Shown: positions 1 through 8,050, counted from the stretch's first letter. The stretch is 21,608 nt of DNA from Thermoleophilia bacterium (GCA_014534295.1 JACVRU010000009.1:1-21608), one strand, 5' to 3'. Notes: generated by a model not told the origin, from the sequence alone. Numbers and translations are program-made.

Positions 1-570
1 CGCGGCGTCGAGCTCACGACCTACGCCACGCCGAACATCATCGGCGAGATCAAACGGCACTTCCGGGACAAGGGGTGGTCGGTGCGCGTGCCCCGCGGCC
101 TCCAGGAGCTCAACGTCCGGCTCTCCCGCCTGATCGAGCGGCTCACCGTCGAGCTCGGCCGCTCCCCGAAGATCGCCGAGCTCGCCGAGGCCGCCGGCGT
201 CACGGAGGAGGAGGTGCTGGAGGCCCTGGAGTCGAGCCGGGCCTACAGCTCGCTGTCGCTCTCCGGCGGGGGTGGCGACGACGACGACGACCTCGACCCG
301 CTCGAGTCGATCGGCACCGAGGAGCACATGTACGAGGTCTCCGAGGACCGCGCGGTGCTCGAGCCCGGCTGGCGCGTGCTCGACGACCGCGAGCGCCGCA
401 TCCTCCACCTGCGCTTCTTCGAAGGCCTGACGCAGTCCCAGATCGCGCAGCAGGTCGGCATCTCCCAGATGCACGTCTCGCGGCTGATCCGCCGCTCGCT
501 GGAGAAGATCCGCGAGGAGATCGACGTCGGCGAGCCGGACGAGGCGCCGCGCCGCAAGGCGGCGGGCTAG
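1..570 (+). CDS. RNA polymerase sigma factor, SigB/SigF/SigG family (5' end missing)
   Basis: The open frame enters from the left edge, so the start and region 1.2/2.1-2.3 are missing. The first visible residues contain the region 2.4 signature of SigB/F/G-type factors, TTYATPNIIGEIKRHFRDKG, followed by VRVPRGLQEL. Region 3 follows (about residues 35-80 of the visible part), then an acidic glycine/aspartate linker (GGGGDDDDDLDP), and region 4 with a helix-turn-helix, LTQSQIAQQVGISQMHVSRL. The protein recruits core RNA polymerase to an alternative promoter class, in most relatives for stress or developmental genes. In many relatives an anti-sigma kinase (RsbW type) lies upstream, outside this window. 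It is 19 bases from alaS on the same strand. The family is certain; the exact subgroup cannot be fixed from a partial protein. Confidence 0.93.
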   Translation, partial: RGVELTTYATPNIIGEIKRHFRDKGWSVRVPRGLQELNVRLSRLIERLTVELGRSPKIAELAEAAGVTEEEVLEALESSRAYSSLSLSGGGGDDDDDLDPLESIGTEEHMYEVSEDRAVLEPGWRVLDDRERRILHLRFFEGLTQSQIAQQVGISQMHVSRLIRRSLEKIREEIDVGEPDEAPRRKAAG

Positions 571-577
571 TCCGTCC

Positions 578-583
578 TACAAT
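578..583 (+). promoter_or_regulatory. Candidate -10 element for leaderless alaS
   Basis: TACAAT lies in the 19-base gap after the sigma gene, with six bases between its last T and the alaS ATG. This puts the expected transcription start on or next to the ATG, and no Shine-Dalgarno sequence precedes the start. No clear -35 hexamer is visible 16-18 bases upstream. The element resembles the TANNNT -10 box of actinobacterial leaderless promoters. Confidence 0.5.
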
Positions 584-589
584 CGGCCC

Positions 590-3094
590 ATGCGGACCTC
601 GGCGGAGCTCCGGGAGGGCTTCCTCTCCTTCTTCGAGGCGAAGGGCCACGAGCGCCTGCCGTCCTGGCCGCTGATCCCTCGCCCCGACGACCAATCGTCG
701 CTGCTCACGACCGCCGGGATGCAGCCGCAGATGCCGTACTTCCTCGGCCGCGAGGAGCCGCCGGCGCCGACGACGACCACCGTCCAGAAGTGCTTCCGCA
801 CCGTCGACATCGACGAGGTCGGGCTCGACGGCCACCACCTGACGTTCTTCGAGATGCTCGGGAACTTCTCGTTCGGGCAGTACTTCAAGGAGGGGGCGAT
901 CGACTACGCGGTCGAGTTCGTCCAGGAGCACCTCCGCTTCGACTGGGACCGGATCTGGGTGACGGTGCACGCCGGCGATCCGGAGCTGGGGCTCGGGGCG
1001 GACGAGGACGCGATCGAGCTCTGGCTGAAGGTCGGCATGCCGCGGGAGCGCATCGTCGCGCTCCCGAGCTCCGAGAACTTCTGGTGGGTGGGCGGACCCG
1101 GCCCCTGCGGGCCCGACTCGGAGATCTACTGGGACTACGGCGACGAGTTCGGCTGCGGCCACCCGGACTGCGCGCCCGCCTGCCCGCGCTGCGACCGCTT
1201 CCTCGAGTTCTGGAACCTCGTCTTCATGTCCTACGAGCTGCACGAGGACGGGACGCTGACCCCGCTGCCGCAGCAGAACGTCGACACGGGGTTGGGGCTC
1301 GAGCGGACCGCCGCCGTGCTCCAGGGCGTCCGCTCCGTCTACGAGGCCGACGGCTACCAGACGATCATGGACTGGATCGCCGGCGAGACCGGTACGCGCT
1401 ACGGCGAGAGCGAACGGGCGACGAAGGCGCATCGCATCCTCGCCGACCACGGGCGTGGGATGACCTTCCTCGTCGGCGACGGCGTGCTGCCCTCCAACGA
1501 GGGGCGGGGCTACGTGCTCCGGCGGATCGTCCGCCGCGCCGTGCAGCAGGCGCGCGCGATCGGTCTCGACGACCTCTGGCGGCTCACCGACGTGGTCGTC
1601 GAGCAGCTGGCGCCGTGGTACGCGGAACTGCCGAAGCACCGGGAGCGCATCCAGGACGTGATCCGCGCCGAGGAGGAGCGCTTCTCGCAGACGCTCGAGC
1701 GCGGCCTGAGGCTCTTCGAGGAGCAGGCGGAGGACGGGCACGTCGACCCCTTCGAGCTGGCGGCGACCTACGGCTTCCCGTACGAGCTGACGAAGGAGCT
1801 CGCCCGCGAGCGCGGCCTCGCCGTCGACGAGGAGGAGTTCACGCGGCGCATGGCCGAGCACCGGGAGATCTCTCGGGCGACGGAGGCGTGGGTCGCCAGG
1901 GACATCGGGGGGCCGGCGACGGAGTTCGTGGGGTACGAGAAGACCGATGTGCTGACGGCGGTCTCCGCGTACCGGGACGTCGGCGACGGCACGTTCCAGG
2001 CGAAGCTGTTCGAGTCCCCGTTCTACCCGGAGGGCGGCGGCCAGGTCACGGACCAGGGCTACCTCGAGCACGAGGAGACCGGTGCCCGGGCCGTCCTCCG
2101 CCGGGCCGACCGGGTTGGCGACGACCAGGTGCTCACCTTCGAGGGAGAGGGCTTCGCCGAGGGAGACCGTGTGCGGGCCGTGGTCGACTGGCACGCGCGC
2201 TTCCCGACGATGGCGAACCACACGGCCACGCACCTGCTCCACTGGGCGCTGCGCGAGGTGCTCGGCGATCACGTCGTCCAGGCCGGTTCCGCGGTGCGCC
2301 CGGACAAGCTGCGGTTCGACTTCACGCACGCGCAGGCGCTCTCGGAGGACGAGCGCGAGCGCGTGGAGCGGCTCGTCAACGAGCGGATCTTCGAGAACCG
2401 ACCCGTGCGCGCGTTCTTCGCGCCGATCGAGGAGGCCCGGAAGCTCGGCGCGACGATGCTCTTCGGGGAGAAGTACGGCGACGAGGTGCGCGTCGTCGAG
2501 ATCGGCGGCGTCTCGCGCGAGCTCTGCGGCGGCACGCACGTCGCCCGGACGGCCGAGATCGGGCCGTTCGTGATCGCCTCGGAAGGATCGGTGGGCGCGG
2601 GCGCGCGCCGGATCGAGGCGCTCACGTCGGGGGAGGCGTTCGCCTTCCTCCGCGAGCGGGCCCGGGAGGCCGGCGAGCTCCGCGCGCTGCTCGCCGAGGC
2701 GCGGAAGCAGCCGCACGCGGCGGCGCCCGCGGTCGCGGCCGCGGACTTCGAGATCACGCGGCAGACGCAGGCCGGCGACGTCCACGTGCTCGTCGTCGAG
2801 GTGCGCAGCGGCGACCCGCTCCACATCTCCGACCGGCTGAAGCAGCAGCACGCCCCGGCGGCCGTGATCGTCGGCGCGCGCGCAGACGGCACCGCGCAGC
2901 TGGTGATCAACGTCGACGAGTCGCTGGAGTCCCGCGGCGTCCACGCCGGCGACGTGATCCGCGAGGCGGCGGCGCTCGTGGGCGGGGCGGGCGGTGGCCG
3001 GCCGACGATGGCGCGCGCCGGAGGCAAGGACGCGGAGCGGCTCGGCGACGCGCTCGCCGAGGCCGAGCGCCTGATCGTCGCCGCCCTGTCGTGA
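590..3094 (+). CDS. alaS: Alanyl-tRNA synthetase
   Basis: This cytosolic class II synthetase charges tRNA-Ala and edits mischarged Ser/Gly. The catalytic core carries HLTFFEMLGNFSFG at residues 83-96. A cysteine-rich insert (CGHPDCAPACPRCDRF) precedes EFWNLVFMSY. The editing domain has its complete zinc set: H544-x3-H548 (NHTATHLL) and C646-x3-H650 (CGGTH). The C-terminal C-Ala domain ends with GGRPTMARAGGKDAERL. At 834 residues it is about 40 shorter than typical enzymes; most of the shortening seems to fall in the coiled linker before C-Ala. The ATG start is supported by the natural N-terminus (SAELREGFLSFFEAKGH). The last four bases overlap ruvX. alaS followed by the YqgF/RuvX gene is a recurrent bacterial pairing. 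Confidence 0.98.
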   Translation: MRTSAELREGFLSFFEAKGHERLPSWPLIPRPDDQSSLLTTAGMQPQMPYFLGREEPPAPTTTTVQKCFRTVDIDEVGLDGHHLTFFEMLGNFSFGQYFKEGAIDYAVEFVQEHLRFDWDRIWVTVHAGDPELGLGADEDAIELWLKVGMPRERIVALPSSENFWWVGGPGPCGPDSEIYWDYGDEFGCGHPDCAPACPRCDRFLEFWNLVFMSYELHEDGTLTPLPQQNVDTGLGLERTAAVLQGVRSVYEADGYQTIMDWIAGETGTRYGESERATKAHRILADHGRGMTFLVGDGVLPSNEGRGYVLRRIVRRAVQQARAIGLDDLWRLTDVVVEQLAPWYAELPKHRERIQDVIRAEEERFSQTLERGLRLFEEQAEDGHVDPFELAATYGFPYELTKELARERGLAVDEEEFTRRMAEHREISRATEAWVARDIGGPATEFVGYEKTDVLTAVSAYRDVGDGTFQAKLFESPFYPEGGGQVTDQGYLEHEETGARAVLRRADRVGDDQVLTFEGEGFAEGDRVRAVVDWHARFPTMANHTATHLLHWALREVLGDHVVQAGSAVRPDKLRFDFTHAQALSEDERERVERLVNERIFENRPVRAFFAPIEEARKLGATMLFGEKYGDEVRVVEIGGVSRELCGGTHVARTAEIGPFVIASEGSVGAGARRIEALTSGEAFAFLRERAREAGELRALLAEARKQPHAAAPAVAAADFEITRQTQAGDVHVLVVEVRSGDPLHISDRLKQQHAPAAVIVGARADGTAQLVINVDESLESRGVHAGDVIREAAALVGGAGGGRPTMARAGGKDAERLGDALAEAERLIVAALS

Positions 3095-3468
3095 AGGTGC
3101 TCGCGCTGGACTACGGCGGCGCGCGCACCGGCGTCGCCGTCTCGGACGCGACGGGGACGCTCGCCCGCCCGCTCACGGTCCTGACTGGCGACGCCGTCGG
3201 CCGGGTCGCCGAGCTGGTCCGGGAGGAGGAGGCCGAGCTCGTGGTCGTCGGGTTGCCGCTGACGCTGCGCGGCGAGAAGGGCGCGCAGGCACGTACGACG
3301 GAGGGCTTCGTCGGGCGGCTCCGGGCCGCCTTGGACGTCCCCGTCGAGACCTACGACGAGCGCTTCACGACCGCTCTTGCCGGGCGCGGGGGCGGGCGCG
3401 CGCCCGAGGACGCCCGCGCCGCCGCCCATCTCCTCGAGGGCTACCTCGCCCGCCGGGAGGCGACGTGA
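3091..3468 (+). CDS. ruvX: RuvX/YqgF-family RNase H-fold nuclease (pre-16S rRNA processing)
   Basis: A 125-residue protein of the YqgF family, which in E. coli is implicated in 16S rRNA 5'-end maturation and was first proposed as a Holliday junction resolvase. Visible family motifs are LALDYGGARTGVAVSD with acidic D7, VVVGLPLTLRGEKG at 52-64, ETYDERFTT with D89/E90, and EDARAAAHLLEGYL with D107. Together these supply the acidic residues of an RNase H-like active site. The GTG start at 3091 overlaps the alaS stop in a GTGA junction, and no Shine-Dalgarno sequence is needed if translation is coupled. The length is near the family norm of 130-150. Confidence 0.93.
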   Translation: MKVLALDYGGARTGVAVSDATGTLARPLTVLTGDAVGRVAELVREEEAELVVVGLPLTLRGEKGAQARTTEGFVGRLRAALDVPVETYDERFTTALAGRGGGRAPEDARAAAHLLEGYLARREAT

Positions 3469-4337
3469 GGGCGCGGCGGGTGGCGGCTCTCGTCGCCTTC
3501 CTCGGAGCGTCCGCCGTCGCCGTCTGGCTGGTCTCGCTCGCCCTCGGCGAGATCCGCGACGTCCGCCGGTCCGAGCCGGCGCCCGCGACGACCGCGGCGG
3601 CCCCGCCGCCCGATCCGCTGAGGATCGTCTTCCCGGAAGGCTTCACCCGGGAGGAGATGGCGCAGCGGATCACGGCGGTGAACAGGATCGCGAAGGAGGA
3701 TCGCGGCGTCACGCCGAGGCTGCGGGCGAGGCAGTACCTGAGGCTGACGGGGCGGCACCCGCTGCCGGGCGAGTTCGCGGAGGACGGCCGCCCGCGCCAG
3801 CTCGAGGGCTTCCTCTTCCCGGCTTTGTACGAGTTCTTGCCGGAGACGACGACGAAGAAGCTCGTCGACGACCAGCTGGCGGCCTTCCGCCGCGCCTGGA
3901 GCGAGCTCGACCTCTCGTATGCGCGCTCGAGGAAGCTGACGCCGTACGACGTGCTCATCATCGCCTCGATGGTGGAGAAGGAGGCTGCCGTGGCGCGCGA
4001 GCGGCGCCTCGTGGCAGGCGTGATCTACAACCGGCTGCGACTGGGGATGCCGCTCGGGATCGACGCGACCATCCGCTACGGGCTCGGAGTGCCCGGGACG
4101 GAGTCGCTGCGCCAGTCGCACCTGGACAGCGACAATCCGTACAACACCCGCAACCGGGCGGGTCTCCCGCCGACGCCGATCGCCAACCCGGGTCTCGCAT
4201 CGCTGAAGGCGGCGGCGAATCCGGCGCGGACGGACTTCCTCTACTTCCTCCGCAGGCCGGGGAGCCAGGAGCACTTCTTCACCGCGAGCGAGGCGGAGTT
4301 CTACCGCAAGAGCTGCCAGTTCGGCTACGGCTGCTAG
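3465..4337 (+). CDS. mltG: MltG-like endolytic murein transglycosylase (YceG family)
   Basis: A 290-residue membrane-anchored enzyme that cleaves nascent glycan strands and is thought to terminate peptidoglycan polymerisation. An N-terminal membrane segment (about residues 6-28) is followed by a proline/alanine linker (38-50) and the periplasm-facing YceG domain. Conserved blocks are LEGFLFPALYEF (113-124), IIASMVEKEAAV (165-176) with E171 as the likely catalytic glutamate, GVIYNRLRLGMPLGIDATIRYG (185-206), NPYNTR and GLPPTPIANPG (233-243). Family members usually have 330-380 residues; here the N-terminal LysM-like part is reduced. The GTG start at 3465 overlaps ruvX by four bases and has GGGAGG at 3455-3460, four bases upstream. 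alaS-ruvX-mltG-aroE is a common actinobacterial order. Confidence 0.95.
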   Translation: MRARRVAALVAFLGASAVAVWLVSLALGEIRDVRRSEPAPATTAAAPPPDPLRIVFPEGFTREEMAQRITAVNRIAKEDRGVTPRLRARQYLRLTGRHPLPGEFAEDGRPRQLEGFLFPALYEFLPETTTKKLVDDQLAAFRRAWSELDLSYARSRKLTPYDVLIIASMVEKEAAVARERRLVAGVIYNRLRLGMPLGIDATIRYGLGVPGTESLRQSHLDSDNPYNTRNRAGLPPTPIANPGLASLKAAANPARTDFLYFLRRPGSQEHFFTASEAEFYRKSCQFGYGC

Positions 4338-4492
4338 GCGGCAGAAAGCCTGGCGACTTTCCGCCGGGAGGGACGGGGGACCGGCGGACCTCGTGAGTCG
4401 ACAGCCCTGCGCGCGCGGGCTTCGCCGCATCGATCTCGGCCGTCCGAGCTAGGACAGTACGTCGGGCGACCGCCGGCGGACAGAATGCGCCG
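4338..4492. other. Intergenic spacer mltG-aroE with two hairpins
   Basis: No gene is visible in these 155 bases. At the mltG stop, GGCGG (4337-4341) plus AAAG can pair with CTTT plus CCGCC (to 4365), with a three-base bulge. AGCCC (4403-4407) and GGGCT (4417-4421) enclose a GC-only loop. Neither is followed by a run of T, so classical intrinsic termination is doubtful; they may still mark the 3' end of the alaS-mltG transcript. The aroE promoter candidate lies at the right end. Confidence 0.45.
4481..4486 (+). promoter_or_regulatory. Candidate -10 element for leaderless aroE
   Basis: CAGAAT ends six bases before the aroE GTG, the same spacing as for alaS and tlyA, after a 155-base gap where a new promoter is expected. 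There is no Shine-Dalgarno sequence. The first base deviates from the TANNNT consensus. Confidence 0.35.
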
Positions 4493-5176
4493 GTGATCAC
4501 GGCCCGCACACGGCTCGTCGCCCTGATCGGGCACCCGGTCGCCCACTCGCTCTCGCCGCGCATGCAGAACGCTGCCTTCGCCGCTCGCGGGCTGGACTGG
4601 GCCTACGTCGCGCTCGACGTGCCGCCGGAGCGCCTGGAGGGCGCGCTCCGCGGACTCGTCGCGCTCGGCTTCGCCGGCGCGAACGTGACGGCCCCGCACA
4701 AGGTCGCCGCGGCGGAGCTCGTCGAGACCGACGAGCCGTCGGTGAACACGCTCGTCCTGCGCGACGGTCGCATCCAGGGTCGCTCGACCGACGCGGCGGT
4801 CCTCGACGGGCTGCCGGCCGAGCGGGCGGCGATCCTGGGCGACGGCGGCGCCGCGGCCGCCTTCCGGCGAGCCCTGCCCCAGGCGCGCGTGTTCTCCCGG
4901 CGCGGCGAGTGGCCGCCGGACCTCGGGGACGCGGACCTCGTCGTCAACGCCACCGCCGAGCGCCGGGAGATCGTCGCCGAGCTGGCCGCGGGCCAGACCC
5001 TCGTCGACCTGCCGTATCCCGAGACGACGACCGCGGTCGCCGCGCGCGCGGCCGGCGCGGCGGTCGTCGGCGGGCTCGAGGTCCTCGCCGCGCAGGGAGC
5101 CGCCTCGTTCGAGCTCTGGACGGGCATGCCGGCGCCCGTGCACGTGATGCGGGCAGCACTAGGCTTGGCGCCATGA
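4493..5176 (+). CDS. aroE: Shikimate dehydrogenase (compact form)
   Basis: It reduces 3-dehydroshikimate to shikimate with NADPH, step 4 of the shikimate pathway. Visible are the substrate site HSLSPRMQNAAF (18-29), NVTAPHK with catalytic K70, VNT (84-86), the catalytic aspartate D100 in GRSTD, the nucleotide loop GDGGAAAAF (117-124), and the C-terminal QGAASFELWTG (201-211). Differences from the family are that the usual NTD is STD (S98), the K70-to-D100 interval is about seven residues shorter than in E. coli AroE, and the total is 227 residues instead of about 270-280. The context, directly upstream of and overlapping aroC by ATGA, supports a working AroE. The GTG start at 4493 gives a normal N-terminus. 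Confidence 0.92.
   Translation: MITARTRLVALIGHPVAHSLSPRMQNAAFAARGLDWAYVALDVPPERLEGALRGLVALGFAGANVTAPHKVAAAELVETDEPSVNTLVLRDGRIQGRSTDAAVLDGLPAERAAILGDGGAAAAFRRALPQARVFSRRGEWPPDLGDADLVVNATAERREIVAELAAGQTLVDLPYPETTTAVAARAAGAAVVGGLEVLAAQGAASFELWTGMPAPVHVMRAALGLAP
5160..5165 (+). promoter_or_regulatory. Possible internal -10 element ahead of aroC
   Basis: TAGGCT lies inside the end of aroE, seven bases before the aroC ATG, in a region without a Shine-Dalgarno sequence. It fits the same TANNNT-plus-6/7 pattern as other genes in the window, but since aroC overlaps aroE it may be chance. Confidence 0.25.
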
Positions 5177-6252
5177 CGCTCGAGCTCGTGGTCGCCGGCG
5201 AGTCGCACGGGCCGGCGCTCGTCGCCGTCGTGACGGGGCTCCCCGCGGGCCTCGTGCTCGAGCAGGACGCGATCGACGGCGACCTCCGCCGTCGCCAGCA
5301 GGGCTACGGCCGCAGCCCGCGCCAGCAGATCGAGACCGACGAGGTCGAGGTGCTCGCGGGCCTTCGTCACGGACGCACGCTCGGGACGCCGCTCGCGCTC
5401 GTCGTCCGCAACCGCGACCACGCCAACTGGGCCTGGTCGATGAGCCCGTGGCCGCCGGAGGGGGAGCCGAGCGGCAAGGGGACGAAGGCAATGACGCTCC
5501 CGCGGCCGGGCCACGCGGACCTCGCGGGCGCGCTCAAGTTCGGCCTCGCCGACCTCCGCGACGCGCTCGAGCATGCGAGCGCGCGCCACACGGCCGCTGC
5601 AGTCGCCGCCGGGGCGGTGGCGAAGGCGCTGCTCGCCGAGATCGGCATCGCCGTCGCAGGGCAGGTCGTCGGCGACGACCTGGAGCAGCGGATCGACGCG
5701 GCGCGCGCCGAGCGGGACACCGTCGGCGGCGTCGTGGAAGTACGGGCTCGCGGCGTCCCGCCCGGCCTCGGCTCGTACGCGACCAGGGAACAGCGGCTCG
5801 ACGCGCGGCTCGCGGGCGCGGTGATGGGCATCCAGGCGGTCAAGGGCGTCGAGATCGGGGACGGCTTCGAGATCGCCGGCCTCCGCGGCTCCCAGGCGCA
5901 CGACGAGATCGTTCGCGACGAACGCGGCCTCCACCGCGAGACGAACCGCGCGGGCGGGATCGAGGCCGGCGTCTCGAACGGCGAGGAGATCGTCGTCCGT
6001 GCGGCGATGAAGCCGCTCCCGACGCTGATGCGGCCGCTGCGGAGCGTGGACCTCGAGACGGGTCAGCCCGCCGAGGCGCTCGTCGAGCGGAGCGACGTCG
6101 CGGCGGTCGAGGCGCTCGTGGTCGTCGCCGAGGCCGGGGTCGCCTTCGAGCTCGCCCGCGCCGCGCGCGAGAAGCTCGGCGGCGACTCGCTCGTCGACTT
6201 CGTGAACGCGCACCGGAGCTACCTGGAGCGGATCGACTGGTCACCCCGCTAG
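5173..6252 (+). CDS. aroC: Chorismate synthase
   Basis: This enzyme of 359 residues makes chorismate from EPSP using reduced FMN. Family signatures are in the expected order: GESHG (9-13), RQQGYGRSPRQQIETD (41-56), HGRTLGTPLALVVRNRDHAN (66-85), PRPGHADLAGALKFG (110-124), SARHTAAAVAAGAVAK (136-151), then GDGFEIAG, TNRAGGIEAGVSNGEE, MKPLPTL, and ERSDVAAVEAL near the C-terminus. The family usually reads GIEGGxSNG; here it is GIEAGVSNG. The ATG at 5173 overlaps the aroE stop (ATGA). The 3' end overlaps the proposed start of aroKB by 16 bases. Length is within the family range of 350-400. Confidence 0.97.
   Translation: MTLELVVAGESHGPALVAVVTGLPAGLVLEQDAIDGDLRRRQQGYGRSPRQQIETDEVEVLAGLRHGRTLGTPLALVVRNRDHANWAWSMSPWPPEGEPSGKGTKAMTLPRPGHADLAGALKFGLADLRDALEHASARHTAAAVAAGAVAKALLAEIGIAVAGQVVGDDLEQRIDAARAERDTVGGVVEVRARGVPPGLGSYATREQRLDARLAGAVMGIQAVKGVEIGDGFEIAGLRGSQAHDEIVRDERGLHRETNRAGGIEAGVSNGEEIVVRAAMKPLPTLMRPLRSVDLETGQPAEALVERSDVAAVEALVVVAEAGVAFELARAAREKLGGDSLVDFVNAHRSYLERIDWSPR
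6225..6228 (+). promoter_or_regulatory. Shine-Dalgarno supporting a CTG start of aroKB
   Basis: GGAG lies inside the end of aroC, eight bases before CTG at 6237. It is the only well-spaced ribosome-binding motif ahead of the shikimate kinase P-loop and is used here to choose the start. Confidence 0.4.
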
Positions 6253-7631
6253 AGGCCAGGCACCTGGCGCTGGTCGGCTTCATGGGGGCCGGCAAGTCGA
6301 CGCTCGCCCCCGTCGTGGCGGAGCGGCTCGGACGCGGGTCGGTGGACCTGGACGACGAGCTCGGCGCCGACGTCTCCGAGCTGTTCGCCCGGGCGGAGGA
6401 GGAGTTCCGGGCGATCGAGGAGCGGCGGACGTGCGAGCTGCTCGCCGCGTCCGAGCCGGCCGTGCTCGCGCTCGGCGGCGGGGCCGTCGAGTCGCCGGCG
6501 GTTCGCCGCGCTTTGGGGGAGCGTGCGTTCACCGTCTGGCTCGACGTCGACGCCGGGACCGCGTGGGAGCGGGCGCAGGGGACGAACCGCCCCCTGGCTC
6601 GGACGGAGGACGACTTCCGCGCCCGTCACGAGCGGCGCAGGCCCCTCTACGCCGACGTGGCCGACGCGGTCGCGGGCGATGCCGACGGCGTGGTCCTCGC
6701 CGCGGCCGGCGTCCACGTCGAGAGCGGCGCGGTCGCCCGCCTCGGCGAGCTCGTCCCGGGCGAGGGCCCGGTCGCGCTCGTCACCGACGCGCGGGTCGCC
6801 GGGATCCACGGCGCCGACGCCCAGCTGGCACTCGGCGACCGCCTCGCCTCCGTCCACGAGGTGGCGAAGACGCTGACCTCGTGCGCGACGCTCTGGCGCG
6901 AGCTCAGGCTCGAGCGGGGCGGGACGATCGCCGCCCTGGGCGGCGGCACCGTCTCCGACACCGCCGGCTTCGTCGCGGCGACCTACCTGCGCGGCATCGC
7001 CTGGGCGCCGGTGCCCACGACGCTCGTCGGCCAGACGGACGCGGCCATCGGCGGCAAGACGGGAGTCGACCTCGCCGAGGGCAAGAATCTCGTCGGCGCC
7101 TTCCACTGGCCTGCGAAGACGATCGTCGACCCCGAGCTCCTCGCCACCCTCCCCGCGGAGGAGCGGCGCGCCGGCCTCGCCGAGGTCGTCAAGACCGGCC
7201 TGCTCGCCGGCGAGCCGCTCTGGGAGCTGCCCGAGCCGGAGCAGGTGCGCCGCTGCGCCGCCTTCAAATCGGCCGTCTGCCTCCGCGATCCGCTGGAGCG
7301 CGGCGAGCGGGCGATCCTCAACCTCGGCCACACGTTCGCCCACGCCCTCGAGGCGGCGGGCGTGCCCAGCCACGGTCACGCGGTGGCGCTCGGGCTGCTC
7401 GCGGCGCTCCGCCTCTCGGGGCTCGAGACGACGGCCGTGCAGGAGACGCTCGCGCCCGAGCCCGCCCGCGTCGACCCCGAGCGGGCCTGGCAGGCGCTGC
7501 TCCGCGACAAGAAGGCGGCCGGGGGCCGCGTCCGGCTCGTCCTCCTCGACGCCCCCGGCGAGCCGCGCTGGCCCGCGGAGCTGGCCGAGGCGGAGGTCCG
7601 GCGGGCGCTGGACGGGATAATCGCCAGCTGA
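6237..7631 (+). CDS. aroKB: Bifunctional shikimate kinase / 3-dehydroquinate synthase fusion
   Basis: The N-terminal shikimate kinase domain (about residues 8-157) has P-loop GFMGAGKST (14-22), DLD (37-39), R58 in FRAIE, LALGGGAV (78-84), R118 in NRPL and R135 in RRRPLY. The C-terminal dehydroquinate synthase (about 160-464) has AALGGGTVSDTAGFVAATYL with GGG at 235-237, PTTLVGQTDAAIGGKTGVD, GKNLVGAFHWP and LRDKK. Its zinc ligands are E316 (GLAEVVK), H365 (NLGHTFAH) and H379 (SHGHAV). The two activities are steps 5 and 2 of the shikimate pathway; a similar AroKB fusion is known in Thermotoga. The synthase half is about 50 residues shorter than usual, and the common HGEAV reads HGHAV. No ATG, GTG or TTG occurs in frame before the P-loop: the start is placed at CTG 6237, overlapping aroC, on the strength of GGAG at 6225-6228. 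The start is uncertain; the rest is secure. Confidence 0.9.
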   Translation: MVTPLEARHLALVGFMGAGKSTLAPVVAERLGRGSVDLDDELGADVSELFARAEEEFRAIEERRTCELLAASEPAVLALGGGAVESPAVRRALGERAFTVWLDVDAGTAWERAQGTNRPLARTEDDFRARHERRRPLYADVADAVAGDADGVVLAAAGVHVESGAVARLGELVPGEGPVALVTDARVAGIHGADAQLALGDRLASVHEVAKTLTSCATLWRELRLERGGTIAALGGGTVSDTAGFVAATYLRGIAWAPVPTTLVGQTDAAIGGKTGVDLAEGKNLVGAFHWPAKTIVDPELLATLPAEERRAGLAEVVKTGLLAGEPLWELPEPEQVRRCAAFKSAVCLRDPLERGERAILNLGHTFAHALEAAGVPSHGHAVALGLLAALRLSGLETTAVQETLAPEPARVDPERAWQALLRDKKAAGGRVRLVLLDAPGEPRWPAELAEAEVRRALDGIIAS

Positions 7632-8050
7632 TGCGCATCGACGTGCTCAACGGCGTGAACCTCGACGTGCTCGGCAGGCGCGACCCGGAGCTCTACGGCG
7701 GGCTGTCGCTCGACGAGCTCGAGACGCGCATCTACCGGTGGGGCGCCGAGCTCGGCTGCACCGTCCGCTGCCGCCAGACGAACCACGAGGGCGAGTTCGT
7801 CGACTGGTGCCACGACGCGTACGGGGTCGACGGCGTCGTCGTCAACCCGGCGGCCTGGACGCACTACAGCTGGGCGATCCGGGACGCCCTCGAGCCGATG
7901 CGCGGCCCGATCGTCGAGGTACACCTCTCGAACGTCGACGAGCGGGAGGACTGGCGCCGCTTCTCCGTGCTCGAGGACCTCGTCGCCCACCGCGTGATCG
8001 GAAAGGGCCCGGACGGGTATCGCGAAGCTCTGGAGTACCTCGCCAGGTGA
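7631..8050 (+). CDS. aroQ: 3-dehydroquinate dehydratase, type II
   Basis: A 139-residue dodecameric-type dehydroquinase that removes water from 3-dehydroquinate, step 3 of the pathway. Diagnostic blocks are LNGVNLDVLGRRDPELYGG (6-24) with the active-site loop arginine and the catalytic tyrosine, QTNHEGEFVDW (49-59), VNPAAWTHYSWAIRDAL (72-88) and the catalytic histidine in VEVHLSNVDERE. The usual NGPN is NGVN. The ATG overlaps the aroKB stop by one base (TGATG). A GATAAT hexamer at 7616-7621, nine bases before the ATG, could be an internal promoter. The next gene overlaps by four bases. aroQ followed by an M24B peptidase and efp is the same order as Bacillus yqhS-yqhT-efp. Confidence 0.96.
   Translation: MRIDVLNGVNLDVLGRRDPELYGGLSLDELETRIYRWGAELGCTVRCRQTNHEGEFVDWCHDAYGVDGVVVNPAAWTHYSWAIRDALEPMRGPIVEVHLSNVDEREDWRRFSVLEDLVAHRVIGKGPDGYREALEYLAR

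Noticed and set aside
200..2944. Very long minus-strand open frame of over 900 codons opposite alaS
   Set aside because: It is the antisense shadow of a GC-rich gene: rich in Arg, Leu, Val and Asp repeats, with no recognisable motif, and alaS is certain on the other strand.
4338..4492. Riboswitch, T-box or tRNA in the mltG-aroE gap
   Set aside because: Only short GC hairpins are visible; no conserved riboswitch, T-box or cloverleaf sequence was found.
6237..6252. Programmed frameshift fusing aroC with aroKB
   Set aside because: No slippery heptamer or downstream structure was recognised at the overlap; a CTG start with a Shine-Dalgarno motif is simpler, though not proven.
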